A stretch of DNA of 35,835 nt, taken from positions 1 to 35,835 of the forward strand of contig CALUIN010000017.1 in the NCBI GenBank assembly GCA_944320745.1. The letters are read 5' to 3'. The stretch's first letter is position 1; every line of letters starts with the position of its first letter. Of this stretch, positions 1 through 9,177 are shown one piece after another. The notes beneath the pieces were generated by a model that was not told where the DNA came from, did no database searches, and saw only the letters and a program-made list of their open reading frames with translations. The stretch comes from an uncultured Alloprevotella sp. (GTDB taxonomy: Bacteria > Bacteroidota > Bacteroidia > Bacteroidales > Bacteroidaceae). The position numbers were made by a program, and so were the translations under genes.

Positions 1-1
1 C

Positions 2-631
2 CTTATCGTGGCGGCCGGCCGCCTGCACTCGCCCGCCTGGCTCACGGCTTTGCTCTGCCTCGGCGGCGCCTGGGCCGCTGGGCACTACGGCTGGCGCCTT
101 TGGTTCGGCTTCACGTTCACCGGTCCCTTCTTCTTCCTCGCCGGCCACCTCTACGCCCGGCCTGCCGAACGGCTGCAGCAGGCCGTCCGCTCCGCCGCCT
201 GGCGCCGCGCCCTGGCCGCGGTGCTCTTCCTCGCGGTCTACGCGCTCCTCATGTACGCCGCCGGCTACCCCGGCCGCACCGTGTTCAACATCGCCTACAT
301 GCCCGGCAACCCGCCCATGCTTCTCGCCGCGCTGACCGCCGTAGCGGGGCTGCTGCTCCTCTTCAGGCTATGGCGCGCCCCTGCCTGGTGGACCCGCCTC
401 GCGGCCTACGCCTCGCGCCATGCCCTGACGCTCATCGGCTGCCACTTTGTGCCCATCATCCTCAGTAAGGAGCTCCACTGGTTCACAGGCTGGGAGCGCT
501 GGCCCCGCATCCTCGCGCTCATGGGGATAGAGGCCGTCTGGCTCGCGCTGACCTGCGCCGTCGTGGGACGCTGGCTGCCGCTGCTCGAGGGCAGGCTGCC
601 CGGCTGGCTGGCCCGGCGCGTCAGCAAGTGA
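2..631 (+). CDS. Membrane acyltransferase-like protein, C-terminal part
   Basis: The reading frame is open to the left edge of the window, so the gene probably starts outside it; a GTG at 8 is only an internal possibility. The visible ~207 residues contain about five or six hydrophobic segments separated by short Arg-rich loops, and end in a basic tail (GWLARRVSK). The pattern of a late membrane helix with a conserved His-containing stretch (around [10 protein letters not shown]) resembles the C-terminal half of acyltransferase-3 family proteins, which O-acylate surface glycans. That would suit the glycosyltransferases further right, but the assignment rests on topology only; another polytopic membrane protein is possible. 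Its last 11 bases overlap the end of the convergent tsaE gene. Confidence 0.5.
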   Translation, partial: LIVAAGRLHSPAWLTALLCLGGAWAAGHYGWRLWFGFTFTGPFFFLAGHLYARPAERLQQAVRSAAWRRALAAVLFLAVYALLMYAAGYPGRTVFNIAYMPGNPPMLLAALTAVAGLLLLFRLWRAPAWWTRLAAYASRHALTLIGCHFVPIILSKELHWFTGWERWPRILALMGIEAVWLALTCAVVGRWLPLLEGRLPGWLARRVSK

Positions 632-1049
632 GCCTCCGCGAGCCGCCCGGCAGCTCCTCCAGCCGCACGCGGACCGTATCCTCCGGCAACAGGTCCTCGA
701 CCAGCTCCGGCCACTCTATGAGGCACACCGCACCGCTGTAGACGTAGTCCTCGAAGCCCATGTCGTAGACTTCCTCGAGCTTACGCACGCGGTAAAAGTC
801 GAAGTGATAGACCAGCGCGCCCGTCGTCGCCGAGCGGTACTCGTTAACCAAGGCGAACGTGGGCGAGTTCACCACGTCGTCCACCCCCAGCTCGGCGCAC
901 AGGGCCTTAATAAACGTAGTCTTGCCCACTCCCATCGGGCCGTAGAAGGCAAAGACCGTGCGGTCGCCCATTTGTTCCGCGAAGGCGCGGGCGGCCGGCG
1001 CCATGTCGGCCAGTGAGGTTAAGATCTGTTCCATAGTTTCCGTATTCAT
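621..1049 (-). CDS. tsaE: tRNA threonylcarbamoyladenosine biosynthesis ATPase TsaE
   Basis: TsaE is the ATPase partner of TsaD/TsaB in making the t6A modification of ANN-decoding tRNAs in the cytoplasm. The 142-residue product has the usual family length and shows the Walker A loop GPMGVGKTT (residues 37-45), the SPTF motif (62-65), the HFDFYR segment with Asp84, and the IEWPE motif near residue 111. The start at 1049 is chosen because a -7 promoter element lies at 1074-1067, which excludes longer N-terminal extensions; Met at 1034 is an alternative. The gene is divergent from the GH95 gene and convergent with the membrane protein gene to its left. Confidence 0.95.
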   Translation of the reverse strand: MNTETMEQILTSLADMAPAARAFAEQMGDRTVFAFYGPMGVGKTTFIKALCAELGVDDVVNSPTFALVNEYRSATTGALVYHFDFYRVRKLEEVYDMGFEDYVYSGAVCLIEWPELVEDLLPEDTVRVRLEELPGGSRRLTC

Positions 1050-1066
1050 TTGTTCCAAGTTGAGGG

Positions 1067-1074
1067 CAAAGTTA
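1067..1074 (-). promoter_or_regulatory. Bacteroidota -7 element for tsaE
   Basis: TAACTTTG on the minus strand matches the Bacteroidota -7 consensus TAnnTTTG. The predicted start of transcription is only about 10 nt before the ATG at 1049. I see no clear -33 TTTG. Confidence 0.75.
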
Positions 1075-1115
1075 CGTATTTCCGGGAAAGTCGCGCGGCT
1101 CTCCGCAGAAAGTCT

Positions 1116-1123
1116 TAACTTTG
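1116..1123 (+). promoter_or_regulatory. Bacteroidota -7 element for the GH95 gene
   Basis: TAACTTTG on the plus strand, 48 nt before the ATG at 1172. It stands back to back with the tsaE promoter, 41 bp away. This supports starting the GH95 gene at 1172 and not further upstream. Confidence 0.75.
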
Positions 1124-1171
1124 CCTCGGCCGGAGAGCCCGGCCCCACACTTTTACCATTTATCGTACACC

Positions 1172-3583
1172 ATGTTCCGTAAGACACTCATCACCCTGCT
1201 GCTGGGCCTCTGCGCCCTGCAACCGGCCGCGGCGCAGACGCCCCCGCCGCCCGAGCGCCCCGTGACGGGCAACGCCAGCTTCCGCCCCGCCCATGCGCTC
1301 ACCCTCTGGTACGACCGCCCCGCCACGCTCGGAGGGACGGCCAACAACTGGATGGAGTATGCCCTGCCCATCGGCGACGGGCAGCTGGGCGCCATGATCT
1401 CGGGCGGCATAGCCTGCGACGACATCCAGTTCAACGAGAAGACGCTTTGGTCCGGCCGTCCGACGGACGTCGGCGTGGACTACGGTGCCTACCAGAACTT
1501 CGGCAGCGTCCTCGTCGACCAGCTCGACCCCGCCTTCGCCGCCGACACCGCCTGCGCGGCCCGCGACTACGTGCGCTGGCTCGACCTCAGCGACGCCACG
1601 GCCGGTGTGCGCTTCAGCCGGCCCGACGGCTCCGTAGCCTATACCCGCACCTACATGGCCAGCCGCCCGGCGCGCTGCATCGTCGTCCGCTTCACGGCTT
1701 CCGAGCCCGGCGCGCTGCAGCTGCGCTTCCGCCTGGCGCCGGGCTGCAGCGGCGCCCCCGCCTCAGCCATCTACTCCGGCGCCGAGGCCGCCTTCTCCGG
1801 CCGCCTGGCCACCGTGAGCTACGCCGCCCGCCTGCGCGTCGTGCCCCGCGGCGGCCGCCTCGTCTCCTCGCCCGAAGGCATCTCCGTCCGCGGCGCCGAC
1901 GAGGTGCTCCTCGTCCTGGCGGGCGCGACGGACTACGCCCCCCTGGAGCCCGCCTACACAGCCGGGACCGACTCGCTCGCCCCGCTCGTGGAGCGGCGCG
2001 TCGCCGATGCCGCCGCCCTCGGATGGGACCGGCTCCTCTCCGACCACGTGGCGGACCACCGCGCCCTCTTCGACCGCATGGACTTCCAGCTGGCGGGGAC
2101 GGAAAACCGCGTCCCGACGGACAGCCTCGTGCGACAGTACGACGGCGGACGCGGACCGCAGGCACGCATGCTCGAACTGCTCTACTTCCACTACGGCCGC
2201 TATCTGGCCATCGCCTCCTCGCGCGGCGTGGACCTGCCCTCCAACCTTCAGGGCATCTGGAACAACACGAACACGCCGCCCTGGAACTCCGACATCCACT
2301 CCAACATCAACGTGCAGATGAACTACTGGCCCGTGGAAGCCACCAACCTTTCCGAGCTCCACTTGCCCTACCTCAACTACGTCATCAACATGGCCACGCG
2401 CCACGATGAGTGGGCACGCGCAGCCCGCGCCGCCGGACAGCCGCGGGGATGGACGTGCTACACGGAGAACAACATCTTCGGCGGCATGGGGGCCTTCATG
2501 CACCAGTATGTCATCGCCAACGCCTGGTACGCCACCCACCTGTGGCAGCACTACCGCTTCACGCTCGACCGCAGTTTCCTCCGCCGCGCCTTCCCCGCCA
2601 TGTGGGGCGCCGCCGTCTTCTGGATGGACCGCCTGCGGCCCGATGCGGACGGCCGCCTGGTCTGCCCCAAGGAGTACTCGCCCGAACAGGGACCCGTGGA
2701 GGACGGCGTGGCCCATGCCCAGCAGTTGGTCTGCGAACTGCTGGCCAACACGCGGGCAGCGGCCGACGTGCTGGGGCGGCGCGCCCTGAGCCGCGCGGAC
2801 CGCAGACGGCTGGACGAGTGTCTGGACAGCCTGGATCGCGGACTGGCCCTGGAGACCTACACCGGCGCCTGGGGCGACACGCTCCACGGCGTGGTCCGCG
2901 GCGAGCCCTTGCTCCGCGAATGGAAGTACAGTGACTACACCGCCGGGCAGAACGGCCACCGCCACATGTCCCACCTCATGTGCCTCTACCCCTTTGCCCA
3001 GGTCACGCCCGGCAGCCCCTATTTCCGTGCGGCCGTCAATTCGCTGCGCCTGCGCGGCGACCAGTCCACGGGCTGGTCCATGGGCTGGAAAATCAACCTC
3101 TGGGCCCGCGCCCTCGACGGCGACCACGCCCACGCCATCCTGCGCCGCGCCCTGCGCCACAGCACGAGCTTCGCCGTGGACCAGCGCTACGGCGGCATCT
3201 ACTATAACCTCTTCGACGCGCACGCACCCTTCCAGATCGACGGCAACTTCGGCGCCTGCGCCGGCATGGCGGAGATGCTCCTGCAAAGCCACACGGACAC
3301 GCTCCACCTGCTGCCCGCCCTGCCGCAGGCCTGGCCGGAAGGCTCGGCCCGCGGGCTCAAGGCGGCCGGCGACTTCACCGTGGACCTGCGCTGGAGCGGC
3401 GGGCGGCTCGCCGAAGCCCGCATCACGTCCCGCCAGGGCCGGCCGCTCGTGGTGCGCTGCGCCGGGCTGCAAGGCGCTGAGATCCGCGTAGGCCGCCGCA
3501 GGGCGCGCACCCGCGCCGCCGGACCCGACGCGCTCCGCATCCGCGCACGCCGCGGCGACGTGGTCACCCTCACCTTCCCCTAA
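1172..3583 (+). CDS. Secreted GH95 alpha-L-fucosidase
   Basis: This 803-residue exo-glycosidase most likely removes alpha-1,2-linked L-fucose from host or plant glycans. Residues 1-20 are a Sec signal peptide ending in AAAQ. Family landmarks are [10 protein letters not shown] near the N-terminus, NEKTLWSG, the HSNIN stretch (His376, Asn378, Asn380), a Glu in YSPEQGP (Glu505) and FQIDGNFG (Asp690). From memory, these match the His/Asn/Asn, acid Glu and Asp of the Bifidobacterium enzyme AfcA. The His is retained; as I recall, it is replaced by Thr in the GH95 alpha-L-galactosidases, so fucosidase is favoured. No SusC/SusD pair or sulfatase is adjacent, so it is not in a typical polysaccharide utilization locus. 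Starts before 1172 lack a signal peptide. Confidence 0.92.
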   Translation: MFRKTLITLLLGLCALQPAAAQTPPPPERPVTGNASFRPAHALTLWYDRPATLGGTANNWMEYALPIGDGQLGAMISGGIACDDIQFNEKTLWSGRPTDVGVDYGAYQNFGSVLVDQLDPAFAADTACAARDYVRWLDLSDATAGVRFSRPDGSVAYTRTYMASRPARCIVVRFTASEPGALQLRFRLAPGCSGAPASAIYSGAEAAFSGRLATVSYAARLRVVPRGGRLVSSPEGISVRGADEVLLVLAGATDYAPLEPAYTAGTDSLAPLVERRVADAAALGWDRLLSDHVADHRALFDRMDFQLAGTENRVPTDSLVRQYDGGRGPQARMLELLYFHYGRYLAIASSRGVDLPSNLQGIWNNTNTPPWNSDIHSNINVQMNYWPVEATNLSELHLPYLNYVINMATRHDEWARAARAAGQPRGWTCYTENNIFGGMGAFMHQYVIANAWYATHLWQHYRFTLDRSFLRRAFPAMWGAAVFWMDRLRPDADGRLVCPKEYSPEQGPVEDGVAHAQQLVCELLANTRAAADVLGRRALSRADRRRLDECLDSLDRGLALETYTGAWGDTLHGVVRGEPLLREWKYSDYTAGQNGHRHMSHLMCLYPFAQVTPGSPYFRAAVNSLRLRGDQSTGWSMGWKINLWARALDGDHAHAILRRALRHSTSFAVDQRYGGIYYNLFDAHAPFQIDGNFGACAGMAEMLLQSHTDTLHLLPALPQAWPEGSARGLKAAGDFTVDLRWSGGRLAEARITSRQGRPLVVRCAGLQGAEIRVGRRRARTRAAGPDALRIRARRGDVVTLTFP

Positions 3584-3590
3584 GCCGCGG

Positions 3591-3653
3591 ACTTACGGAC
3601 CTTAGGCCCGTGACGACGGGGCTAAGGTCCGTAAAAACTCGCCTAAGCCCCGT
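3591..3653 (-). repeat. Three tandem 21-bp units (array 1)
   Basis: Read on the minus strand the units are 3653-3633, 3632-3612 and 3611-3591. Each begins ACGG and has a core like CGGGCCTWAGGCCCG. The array starts 8 bp after the GH95 stop codon and lies between two convergent genes. The same 21-bp unit recurs at 13164-13226 and 23991-24074. The unit core is an imperfect palindrome, so the array reads similarly on both strands. Confidence 0.85.
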
Positions 3654-3693
3654 GCATCCTTCCTCGGGCCGGCCTTGCACCGCACTTATACAC

Positions 3694-3737
3694 GTTTCCC
3701 CGGAAACTGCCTTGACAGCTTCCGGGGAAACTCTTTT
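3694..3737. terminator. Bidirectional terminator between GH95 and GT39 genes
   Basis: A perfect 12-bp stem, GTTTCCCCGGAA (3694-3705) with its complement at 3720-3731, and a 14-nt loop, lies between two convergent genes and is followed by TCTTTT. Position and structure fit a shared terminator. Confidence 0.75.
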
Positions 3738-3756
3738 CCGCACCCCGACACGCGCC

Positions 3757-5499
3757 TCAGCGGCGGGGCGCGGCGCTGAACGCATAGAAGCGGACCACCT
3801 TGTGGTCGTCACAGCTGCGATGGCCACTGTCGAAGACCAGGCGGACGGCATACTGCGGGTAGGCGCTGCGGAAAGCCTCCACGTCGTCGTTGCCCGCGAT
3901 GAGATAGCCCGCCTGCGGCAGGGCGGGCGCCTTGTCGATAGGAATGACGCGGTCGCCCAGGTAGAAGTTGATGGTAAAAGGGTGCAGGCGGTTCGCCTCG
4001 AGCACGTCCGTGCGCCAGGAATAGACCGTCCCGCGCGGTGCTATGGCGGCGATGCGCTCCGCTATGGCGCGGTCGGACTGCACGGTGAGGACCGTCGGCA
4101 GATAGAAGCCGCTCAGCGCCAGGTGAACGGCGAAGACCACGCCGACCGGAGCGAAGACGCGCGCGCCGCGCCGCTGGCGCCTGAGACACACGAGGGCGGC
4201 CACGACGGGCAGCACCACGAGGAGCTGCGCGAGGGGCGAGAGGGGCACGTCGCGCAGGGCGTGAAGGAACGCGGCGTTCTCCGCGGCATGGCGGCCCTGG
4301 AATATGGCGTCCGTCACCCACCCGGCGCGCACGGCCACGAAGGCCAGCGTCAGGACGAAGGCCAGCACGCCGACCACCCACCCGAAGGCGGCCAGCGCGC
4401 GCGGACGCTCACGGCCAATCCACAGGAAGAACTCCGCCAGACCATAGGCCAGGAAGGGATAGAGCGGCAGCAGGTAGACGGAACGCTTGCTGGCGGGGAT
4501 GCAGTAGAAGAGGAACACGACGGCTACGCACGTCCAGGCATAGAGCCGTGCGGGCGGCTGGGCGCGCAGCCCGTCGCGCCAGCGGCGAAGCAAGGCGCGG
4601 AGACCCGGAAAGCGCCGCCCGCCCCTCCGCCGCAGGCCCCGCAGGCTGCAGGCGCCGATGAGGGCCAGCAGCGTATAGGGCAGGAAGCCGGAGAGCACCG
4701 TCTGCACGTTGTACCACCAGGGATTGATGTGCGAGGCGTAGCTCATCTGCCCCGTGAAACGGAGCACGTTTTCCTCATAAATGAGGCGCAGAAAGCGCGC
4801 CCCGCCGTGGGGCTCGCAGTAGGCGGCCACGTACCACAGGCACAAGGGGACCAAGGCGGCCAGCACCACGAGGGCCATGCGCCAGCAGACGGGCCAGAAG
4901 CGCCAGCCGTGCAGCCAGTAGAACACGGCGGCCGCACCGCACGGCAGCACCACGCCGACCGGCCCCTTGGTGAGCGCAGCGCCGGCCAGACAGGCCAGGG
5001 CGGCCCAGGGCACGCCGCGCAGGCCGCCCTCCCACCAGCGGTAGAGCGCGAGCAGGGCCAGGACGGTGAGCGAGGCCAGCAGCATGTCCACGCGGCAGGT
5101 CATGGCGGCGCGGTGCACCTCGAACGTGGTCAGGGCGAGCAGCGCCGTGAGCATGGCCACCCGCTCGCCGCGCCGCCGCGCAAAGAAGCGGAACACGGCC
5201 ACCAGCATGGCCGTGGCGGCCAGGGCGGACGGCAGGCGCGCGGTGAACTCCGAGATGTGGCCCGTCAGGCTGGAGAAGAGGGCCACCAGCCAGTGGAGCA
5301 AGGGGGGCTTGAAGGCTATCTCGTCCCCGTTGTTCACGGGGAGCACCCAGTTGCCGTCCTGCAACATGGAGAAGGCCACGATGGCCTCGCGCGGTTCGCC
5401 GCGCGTGTTGAACGGGGTGAGGCCGAGAAAGAGTACGACCGACAGCAGACAGAGCACGGTCAGCACGAGCGTGGAACGCCGGTAGGTTTGTCTGGACAT
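3757..5499 (-). CDS. GT39/ArnT-like polyprenyl-phosphate sugar transferase
   Basis: The 580-residue protein has a dozen or so hydrophobic segments and the N-terminal periplasmic signature of the GT39/GT83 (PMT/ArnT) fold: TRGEPREA followed by a Trp and a KPPLLHW segment. The family takes a sugar from an undecaprenyl- or dolichyl-phosphate carrier and puts it on lipid A, protein or another acceptor on the outer face of the inner membrane. The acceptor here cannot be read from sequence; lipid A or an LPS-type acceptor is favoured because glycosyltransferases follow on the right. The start at 5499 sits about 60 nt downstream of a -7 element. The gene is convergent with GH95 and divergent from the GT2 at 5681. 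Confidence 0.85.
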   Translation of the reverse strand: MSRQTYRRSTLVLTVLCLLSVVLFLGLTPFNTRGEPREAIVAFSMLQDGNWVLPVNNGDEIAFKPPLLHWLVALFSSLTGHISEFTARLPSALAATAMLVAVFRFFARRRGERVAMLTALLALTTFEVHRAAMTCRVDMLLASLTVLALLALYRWWEGGLRGVPWAALACLAGAALTKGPVGVVLPCGAAAVFYWLHGWRFWPVCWRMALVVLAALVPLCLWYVAAYCEPHGGARFLRLIYEENVLRFTGQMSYASHINPWWYNVQTVLSGFLPYTLLALIGACSLRGLRRRGGRRFPGLRALLRRWRDGLRAQPPARLYAWTCVAVVFLFYCIPASKRSVYLLPLYPFLAYGLAEFFLWIGRERPRALAAFGWVVGVLAFVLTLAFVAVRAGWVTDAIFQGRHAAENAAFLHALRDVPLSPLAQLLVVLPVVAALVCLRRQRRGARVFAPVGVVFAVHLALSGFYLPTVLTVQSDRAIAERIAAIAPRGTVYSWRTDVLEANRLHPFTINFYLGDRVIPIDKAPALPQAGYLIAGNDDVEAFRSAYPQYAVRLVFDSGHRSCDDHKVVRFYAFSAAPRR

Positions 5500-5559
5500 A
5501 TCAGAAAATAATTTTTACGGGCAGGGACACGGCCGCCAAAGGGTCCGCGCCCCTTGCGG

Positions 5560-5567
5560 CAAAGTTA
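5560..5567 (-). promoter_or_regulatory. -7 element for the GT39 gene
   Basis: TAACTTTG on the minus strand, about 60 nt before the ATG at 5499; matches TAnnTTTG. No clear -33 element. Confidence 0.7.
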
Positions 5568-5630
5568 AGCATTCTCCGGGACACCGGGCCGGGAGGGCGG
5601 CACAAGTGTTCCAAATTCCGGAATATTTCG

Positions 5631-5638
5631 TAACTTTG
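5631..5638 (+). promoter_or_regulatory. -7 element for the GT2 gene at 5681
   Basis: TAACTTTG on the plus strand. It lies inside the in-frame upstream extension that begins at 5606, so that longer start cannot be used from this promoter; the ATG at 5681 gives a leader of about 37 nt. Confidence 0.75.
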
Positions 5639-5680
5639 CCGGCCGATAACCTTTACCTCATTCTTTTTATTCCCGTTGCC

Positions 5681-6517
5681 ATGACTCATGCCCCCAAAGT
5701 CAGCATTATTACCATCGGACGCAACAACCGTGAAGGCTACGCCCGCACACTAGAGTCCGTCGTGACACAGACGTGCCGCGACTACGAATGGATTGTCATC
5801 GACGGCGCGTCGACGGACGGCAGCGTGGAGCTGCTGCGCGAGCACGAGGCGGAGATTACGCGCTTGGTGAGCGAACCGGACACGGGCATCTTCAACGCCA
5901 TGAACAAGGGCATAGCCCTGGCGCGCGGAGAGTACTGCAACTTCATGAACTCGGGCGACGCCTTCCACGCGCCCGACGTGCTGGAGCGCGCAGTGCCGCG
6001 CCTGCAGGGCAAGGACTTCTACGTAGGCCACCAAGTGAGCCCCAACGGGCGGCCGGCCTTCCTGCCGGCTCCGCGCGAAGTGACGGCCTACGCGCTGGTG
6101 AACAAGGCCCTGACCCACCAGGGAGCATTCATACGGACAGAGCTGCTGAAGGTCAGACCGTTCAATGAGAAATACACCCTCGTGGCAGACCGTGAGCAAA
6201 TGGTGTACGAGATGCTGGTGGGCAACGCCAGCTACGAGCGTCTGGACTTCGTGGTCGCGGACTTCGACGGGACGGGCGTATCGGGCAACCCGGCCTTCAA
6301 GGCGCAGTACAACGCGCAATGGGACGACGCCCTCCACACCCTTTTCTCGCCGCGCGTGGCAGACTTGCTCTGCGGCGGAAGCCGCTTCCAGCGCAAGGTA
6401 CGCTACGCCCTGGAGAAAGAGAATCTGGCGGAAAGGGATTGGAAAATACTGCGCAACGCGCTGAAGGCTTTGCCCGGCGACCTGTGGAAAAGCCTGACGC
6501 GGCGGAAGAAGGGCTGA
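5681..6517 (+). CDS. GT2 family glycosyltransferase
   Basis: This 278-residue cytosolic, probably membrane-associated, GT-A enzyme transfers a sugar from a nucleotide donor. Its N-terminus has the beta-strand PKVSIITIGRN, then the IDGASTDGS stretch and the PDTGIFNAMNKGI region typical of WcaA-type enzymes; NSGD (near residue 93) stands where other members have a DxD-type metal site. There is no membrane helix. Donor and acceptor cannot be inferred. It has its own promoter and is convergent with the minus-strand operon, whose last gene ends 7 bp away, so it may be co-regulated only by function. The start is set by the -7 element at 5631. Confidence 0.9.
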   Translation: MTHAPKVSIITIGRNNREGYARTLESVVTQTCRDYEWIVIDGASTDGSVELLREHEAEITRLVSEPDTGIFNAMNKGIALARGEYCNFMNSGDAFHAPDVLERAVPRLQGKDFYVGHQVSPNGRPAFLPAPREVTAYALVNKALTHQGAFIRTELLKVRPFNEKYTLVADREQMVYEMLVGNASYERLDFVVADFDGTGVSGNPAFKAQYNAQWDDALHTLFSPRVADLLCGGSRFQRKVRYALEKENLAERDWKILRNALKALPGDLWKSLTRRKKG

Positions 6518-6524
6518 GCCGCGC

Positions 6525-7406
6525 TCAGCCCCGGAGAGCCTGCCGCAAGCGGCGGAGCAGGCCGGGCGAGGCGGCGGAGAACTTGCGGGCAAAGAGGGCC
6601 GGGGCGTGCATCAGTTCGTCGAAATCGGCTTCACGCCAGACGTAGGGCCGCCCGCGCTCCCAGTCGACAAGCCGCTGACTGCCGCGCGTGGGGTCGGCCG
6701 TGTCGTAGATGTTGCGGCGGAAAGGCGAGGCCCACACCAGCGTAGGCAGAAAAATCTCATCCGGAGCCAGCGTCATGCGGAACCGCCGCATGACATTTTT
6801 TTTCTCCTTTATGATATAGTCGCAACAAGGCTGCGTGAGGCTGGCCCACTGGTAGCCTTTGTGGAAATCGTAGTCCCAAGGCCGCTGGAAACGGACGGCC
6901 TTCTGCAGGGCCAAGGCGACATTGCGCACGGGCGCGGCCAGGGCATGGGCGGGCGTGCCCTTGTCCCGCAAGTGGCGGGTGAAGAGATAGTAGCGGCCTA
7001 CGCGGCGCCGCACATCGCGGCGGTGCCCGTCCGTCTCCCAGCAACCCACGAACTCCGCGCCGGCATGGCGGTCGAAGAAGTCGTGAATCGCCCGCTGAGG
7101 CCGCAGGGGGAGATCCACGCCCGAGAGCAGGTGGCAGTAGGCGTAAGGCCCTCGGGCGGCGGCGGCTTCGAGCAGGCGGTACTCCGCGGCCACCTGGCTC
7201 AAGTCGCCCCAGCAGACGGCCAGCGGGCGGGGGAGCAGGAAATAGCGGGCGCGGGCGGGACGCCAGGCGGCAAAGCGGGCGCGCATGGCCGCGGCGCGGC
7301 GGTCCAGGTGGAGGTAAATGTCGTTGCGGGCGTCGTCGAGCAGCTCCAGCAGGAGGGAGAGCACTTCCGGCTCGTTGTGCGCGAGAATGAGGAATGCGTG
7401 TTTCAT
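6525..7406 (-). CDS. GT14 (core-2/I-branching) glycosyltransferase
   Basis: The 293-residue protein begins KHAFLILAHNEP, has HLDRR near residue 33 and VCWGDLSQV with a later LSGVDLPL, which are marks of the GT14 branch enzymes that transfer GlcNAc or xylose from UDP-sugars. Bacterial members usually act in capsule, exopolysaccharide or LPS assembly. It is the last gene of the minus-strand operon and its ATG overlaps the stop of the gene before it (ATGA, 7403-7406), which indicates translational coupling. No terminator is visible in the 7-bp gap to the convergent GT2 gene. Confidence 0.85.
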   Translation of the reverse strand: MKHAFLILAHNEPEVLSLLLELLDDARNDIYLHLDRRAAAMRARFAAWRPARARYFLLPRPLAVCWGDLSQVAAEYRLLEAAAARGPYAYCHLLSGVDLPLRPQRAIHDFFDRHAGAEFVGCWETDGHRRDVRRRVGRYYLFTRHLRDKGTPAHALAAPVRNVALALQKAVRFQRPWDYDFHKGYQWASLTQPCCDYIIKEKKNVMRRFRMTLAPDEIFLPTLVWASPFRRNIYDTADPTRGSQRLVDWERGRPYVWREADFDELMHAPALFARKFSAASPGLLRRLRQALRG

Positions 7407-8311
7407 CCTTTTTCCAGACTTCGGAACATGCGGGGCATCGTGTCGTCCTTCACGATGTAACCGTCCGCCTCGAGGCGGGAACGGACGGTGGTGCCGACCA
7501 CGCGGGCGTACTCCGCTTCAAGCAGGCCCTGACGGTAGAGCTCGTAGAAATAGCGCCAATGGCGACCGCCGTGGCGGCTGCGATGCTGCTCCAGCTGCTG
7601 GCCGCCGTTGATCATTTTACTCAGAAACTGCGCCCTGCCGCGGATGTTGTAATGGTAGACTATGATGTCGGAAGCGGAAGAGCGGCGGGGCAGCATCGTA
7701 ACTTTGTGGTTGCCCATCGAGATCTGCACGTATCCGGCCGCGCGGTGGGCAACCTTCTTTCCCTGACGGCCGAAAATGGAATAGCGGGAAAGGTCGTAGG
7801 CAGCGGGGTCGGGGACTTCGCGGACGGTGCTGGCCCACTCCGTCCAGGGCTTCCCCTCCTCGGGACAGACGTTGCGAACGGGGCAGTCGAGGGCCGTGGC
7901 ATGGGTGGCGCGCATGGCGTCCTTCAGGCAGCCGGCGGGGGCGTACCAGAACTCGTCGGCATCGGCATTGATAATCCAGTCTGCCCCGTAGCGCGTCCGG
8001 GCTCGCCATATCATACGGTCCACCCAGGCTTTCTGCGCATAGTCCGTAGCGGGCTCGCGGATGACTTCGAGTATCCAGCCGCGCCCGGCGTAGCGGCGCA
8101 GGATGTCGGGCGTGCGGTCCGTGGAGTTGTTGTCCGTCACGATAAATCCGTCCACTCCCATCGCCTTGTGAAAAAGCAAGTTGCGCTCCAGGAGCTCTTC
8201 CTCGTTTTTCACCAGAAGCGTCATGATGAGCCGCGGACGGGGCGTGGTGCGCAGCGTGCGGGGCAGATCGGCCACGGCACGCAGCAGTTTGACAGGAATC
8301 GGCGGGGTCAT
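7403..8311 (-). CDS. GT92/GT2-like glycosyltransferase
   Basis: The 302-residue product has the LIMTLLVKNEEE strand-loop, TDNNSTDRT, and NADADEFW (residues 115-122), the acidic motif of the Glyco_tranf_2_4/GT92 group. These enzymes transfer hexoses from nucleotide sugars. There is no signal peptide or membrane helix. It overlaps the GT11 gene upstream and the GT14 gene downstream by 4 bp each (ATGA junctions), so the three are translated as a coupled unit. Sugar specificity is not predictable from what I can see. Confidence 0.82.
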   Translation of the reverse strand: MTPPIPVKLLRAVADLPRTLRTTPRPRLIMTLLVKNEEELLERNLLFHKAMGVDGFIVTDNNSTDRTPDILRRYAGRGWILEVIREPATDYAQKAWVDRMIWRARTRYGADWIINADADEFWYAPAGCLKDAMRATHATALDCPVRNVCPEEGKPWTEWASTVREVPDPAAYDLSRYSIFGRQGKKVAHRAAGYVQISMGNHKVTMLPRRSSASDIIVYHYNIRGRAQFLSKMINGGQQLEQHRSRHGGRHWRYFYELYRQGLLEAEYARVVGTTVRSRLEADGYIVKDDTMPRMFRSLEKG

Positions 8312-9177
8312 GGCTGCGGGGGATTATCGTTGAGTTCGACGGGTATGCGCACCCACTCGGCGGGACAGATGTAGGGCATCTCGCAAACGGCCGACCAGCG
8401 CTCCGGAGCGACGACGACCTTGCCGGGCCGGGGATTGAGCCACGCGCCCCACCAGGAGAAGGTGCTGTTGCAGATAATGTGGTGACGGCAACGGCTCATG
8501 AGCATCATGTCCTGCCAGCTGTCGGCGCCGTGGTTCCAGCTGATGAACACGGCGTTGCCGAGCGGCAGGTGCTCGGCTGCCCAGGCGATGTCGTCCGAGA
8601 ATACGTAGTAGTGGGGCGAGGCGACGCGGCGGGCCAGCGCGGCGGCGGCGTCATGATAGTAGGCCAGCGAACAGACGCGGCCCGTAGTGTGCCACGTGCC
8701 GGGCTTCAGGTAGTCGCCGCGGCGCACGTGGAGCGAAACGGCCGAAGCGTCCGCCTCGATTCTGTCCAGCATCTGCCGCGTGCGATCATTGACTTTCTTA
8801 TCATCAAAGGTAAATGCGCGGCGCACTTCGTCCTTGATGCCGGCGAAGTAGCGTTCGCTCTGATAGAATCCCTTAAAGTAGATGAGCGGCCAGAGACGGC
8901 GCCGCTCGAAGGCGCGCAGCGTCGTCAGGTCCTGCTTACGCTCCAGGATGGTCTTGAAAAAGAGAAACTCCACGACCTTCTTCGCCGTCTGGTTCATGCA
9001 GAACTCCTCGGGCGGGAGATTAAAGACGCGGTGCAGCTCGTAACCGTTGTGGACACGGTAGTGCATCATGTCGGAAAGGTCGATACGGGTAGCCGGAAAA
9101 CGGCGTTTCATTTGCAGGTAGAAGGCGTAGATGAACATCTGGTTGCCCAGACCGCCTGTCATCTTAATCAGTCTCAT
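8308..9177 (-). CDS. GT11 alpha-1,2-fucosyltransferase
   Basis: GT11 enzymes move L-fucose from GDP-fucose to a galactose-type acceptor, giving an alpha-1,2 bond. The 289-residue protein shows the family marks in order: GGLGNQMF (residues 8-15), HVRRGDY (150-156, the GDP-fucose-binding motif), FSDD (193-196) and NSTFSWWGAWL (237-247). Length fits bacterial members. It overlaps the GT2-kinase gene by 14 bp and the next gene by 4 bp. It implies that the surface glycan made by this operon is fucosylated. A few GT11 members make alpha-1,3 bonds, so the linkage is an inference. Confidence 0.93.
   Translation of the reverse strand: MRLIKMTGGLGNQMFIYAFYLQMKRRFPATRIDLSDMMHYRVHNGYELHRVFNLPPEEFCMNQTAKKVVEFLFFKTILERKQDLTTLRAFERRRLWPLIYFKGFYQSERYFAGIKDEVRRAFTFDDKKVNDRTRQMLDRIEADASAVSLHVRRGDYLKPGTWHTTGRVCSLAYYHDAAAALARRVASPHYYVFSDDIAWAAEHLPLGNAVFISWNHGADSWQDMMLMSRCRHHIICNSTFSWWGAWLNPRPGKVVVAPERWSAVCEMPYICPAEWVRIPVELNDNPPQP

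Noticed and set aside
1172-3583. GH95 gene as part of a polysaccharide utilization locus
   Set aside because: No SusC/SusD pair, regulator or further glycosidase next to it.
3591-3653. CRISPR array
   Set aside because: The 21-bp units are contiguous, with no unique spacers, and no cas gene is visible.
3610-5511. Long plus-strand open frame (633 codons) across the GT39 gene
   Set aside because: It lies opposite a clear membrane glycosyltransferase and its translation is a low-complexity His/Gly/Gln/Glu mixture with no hydrophobic or family pattern, as expected for antisense in GC-rich DNA.
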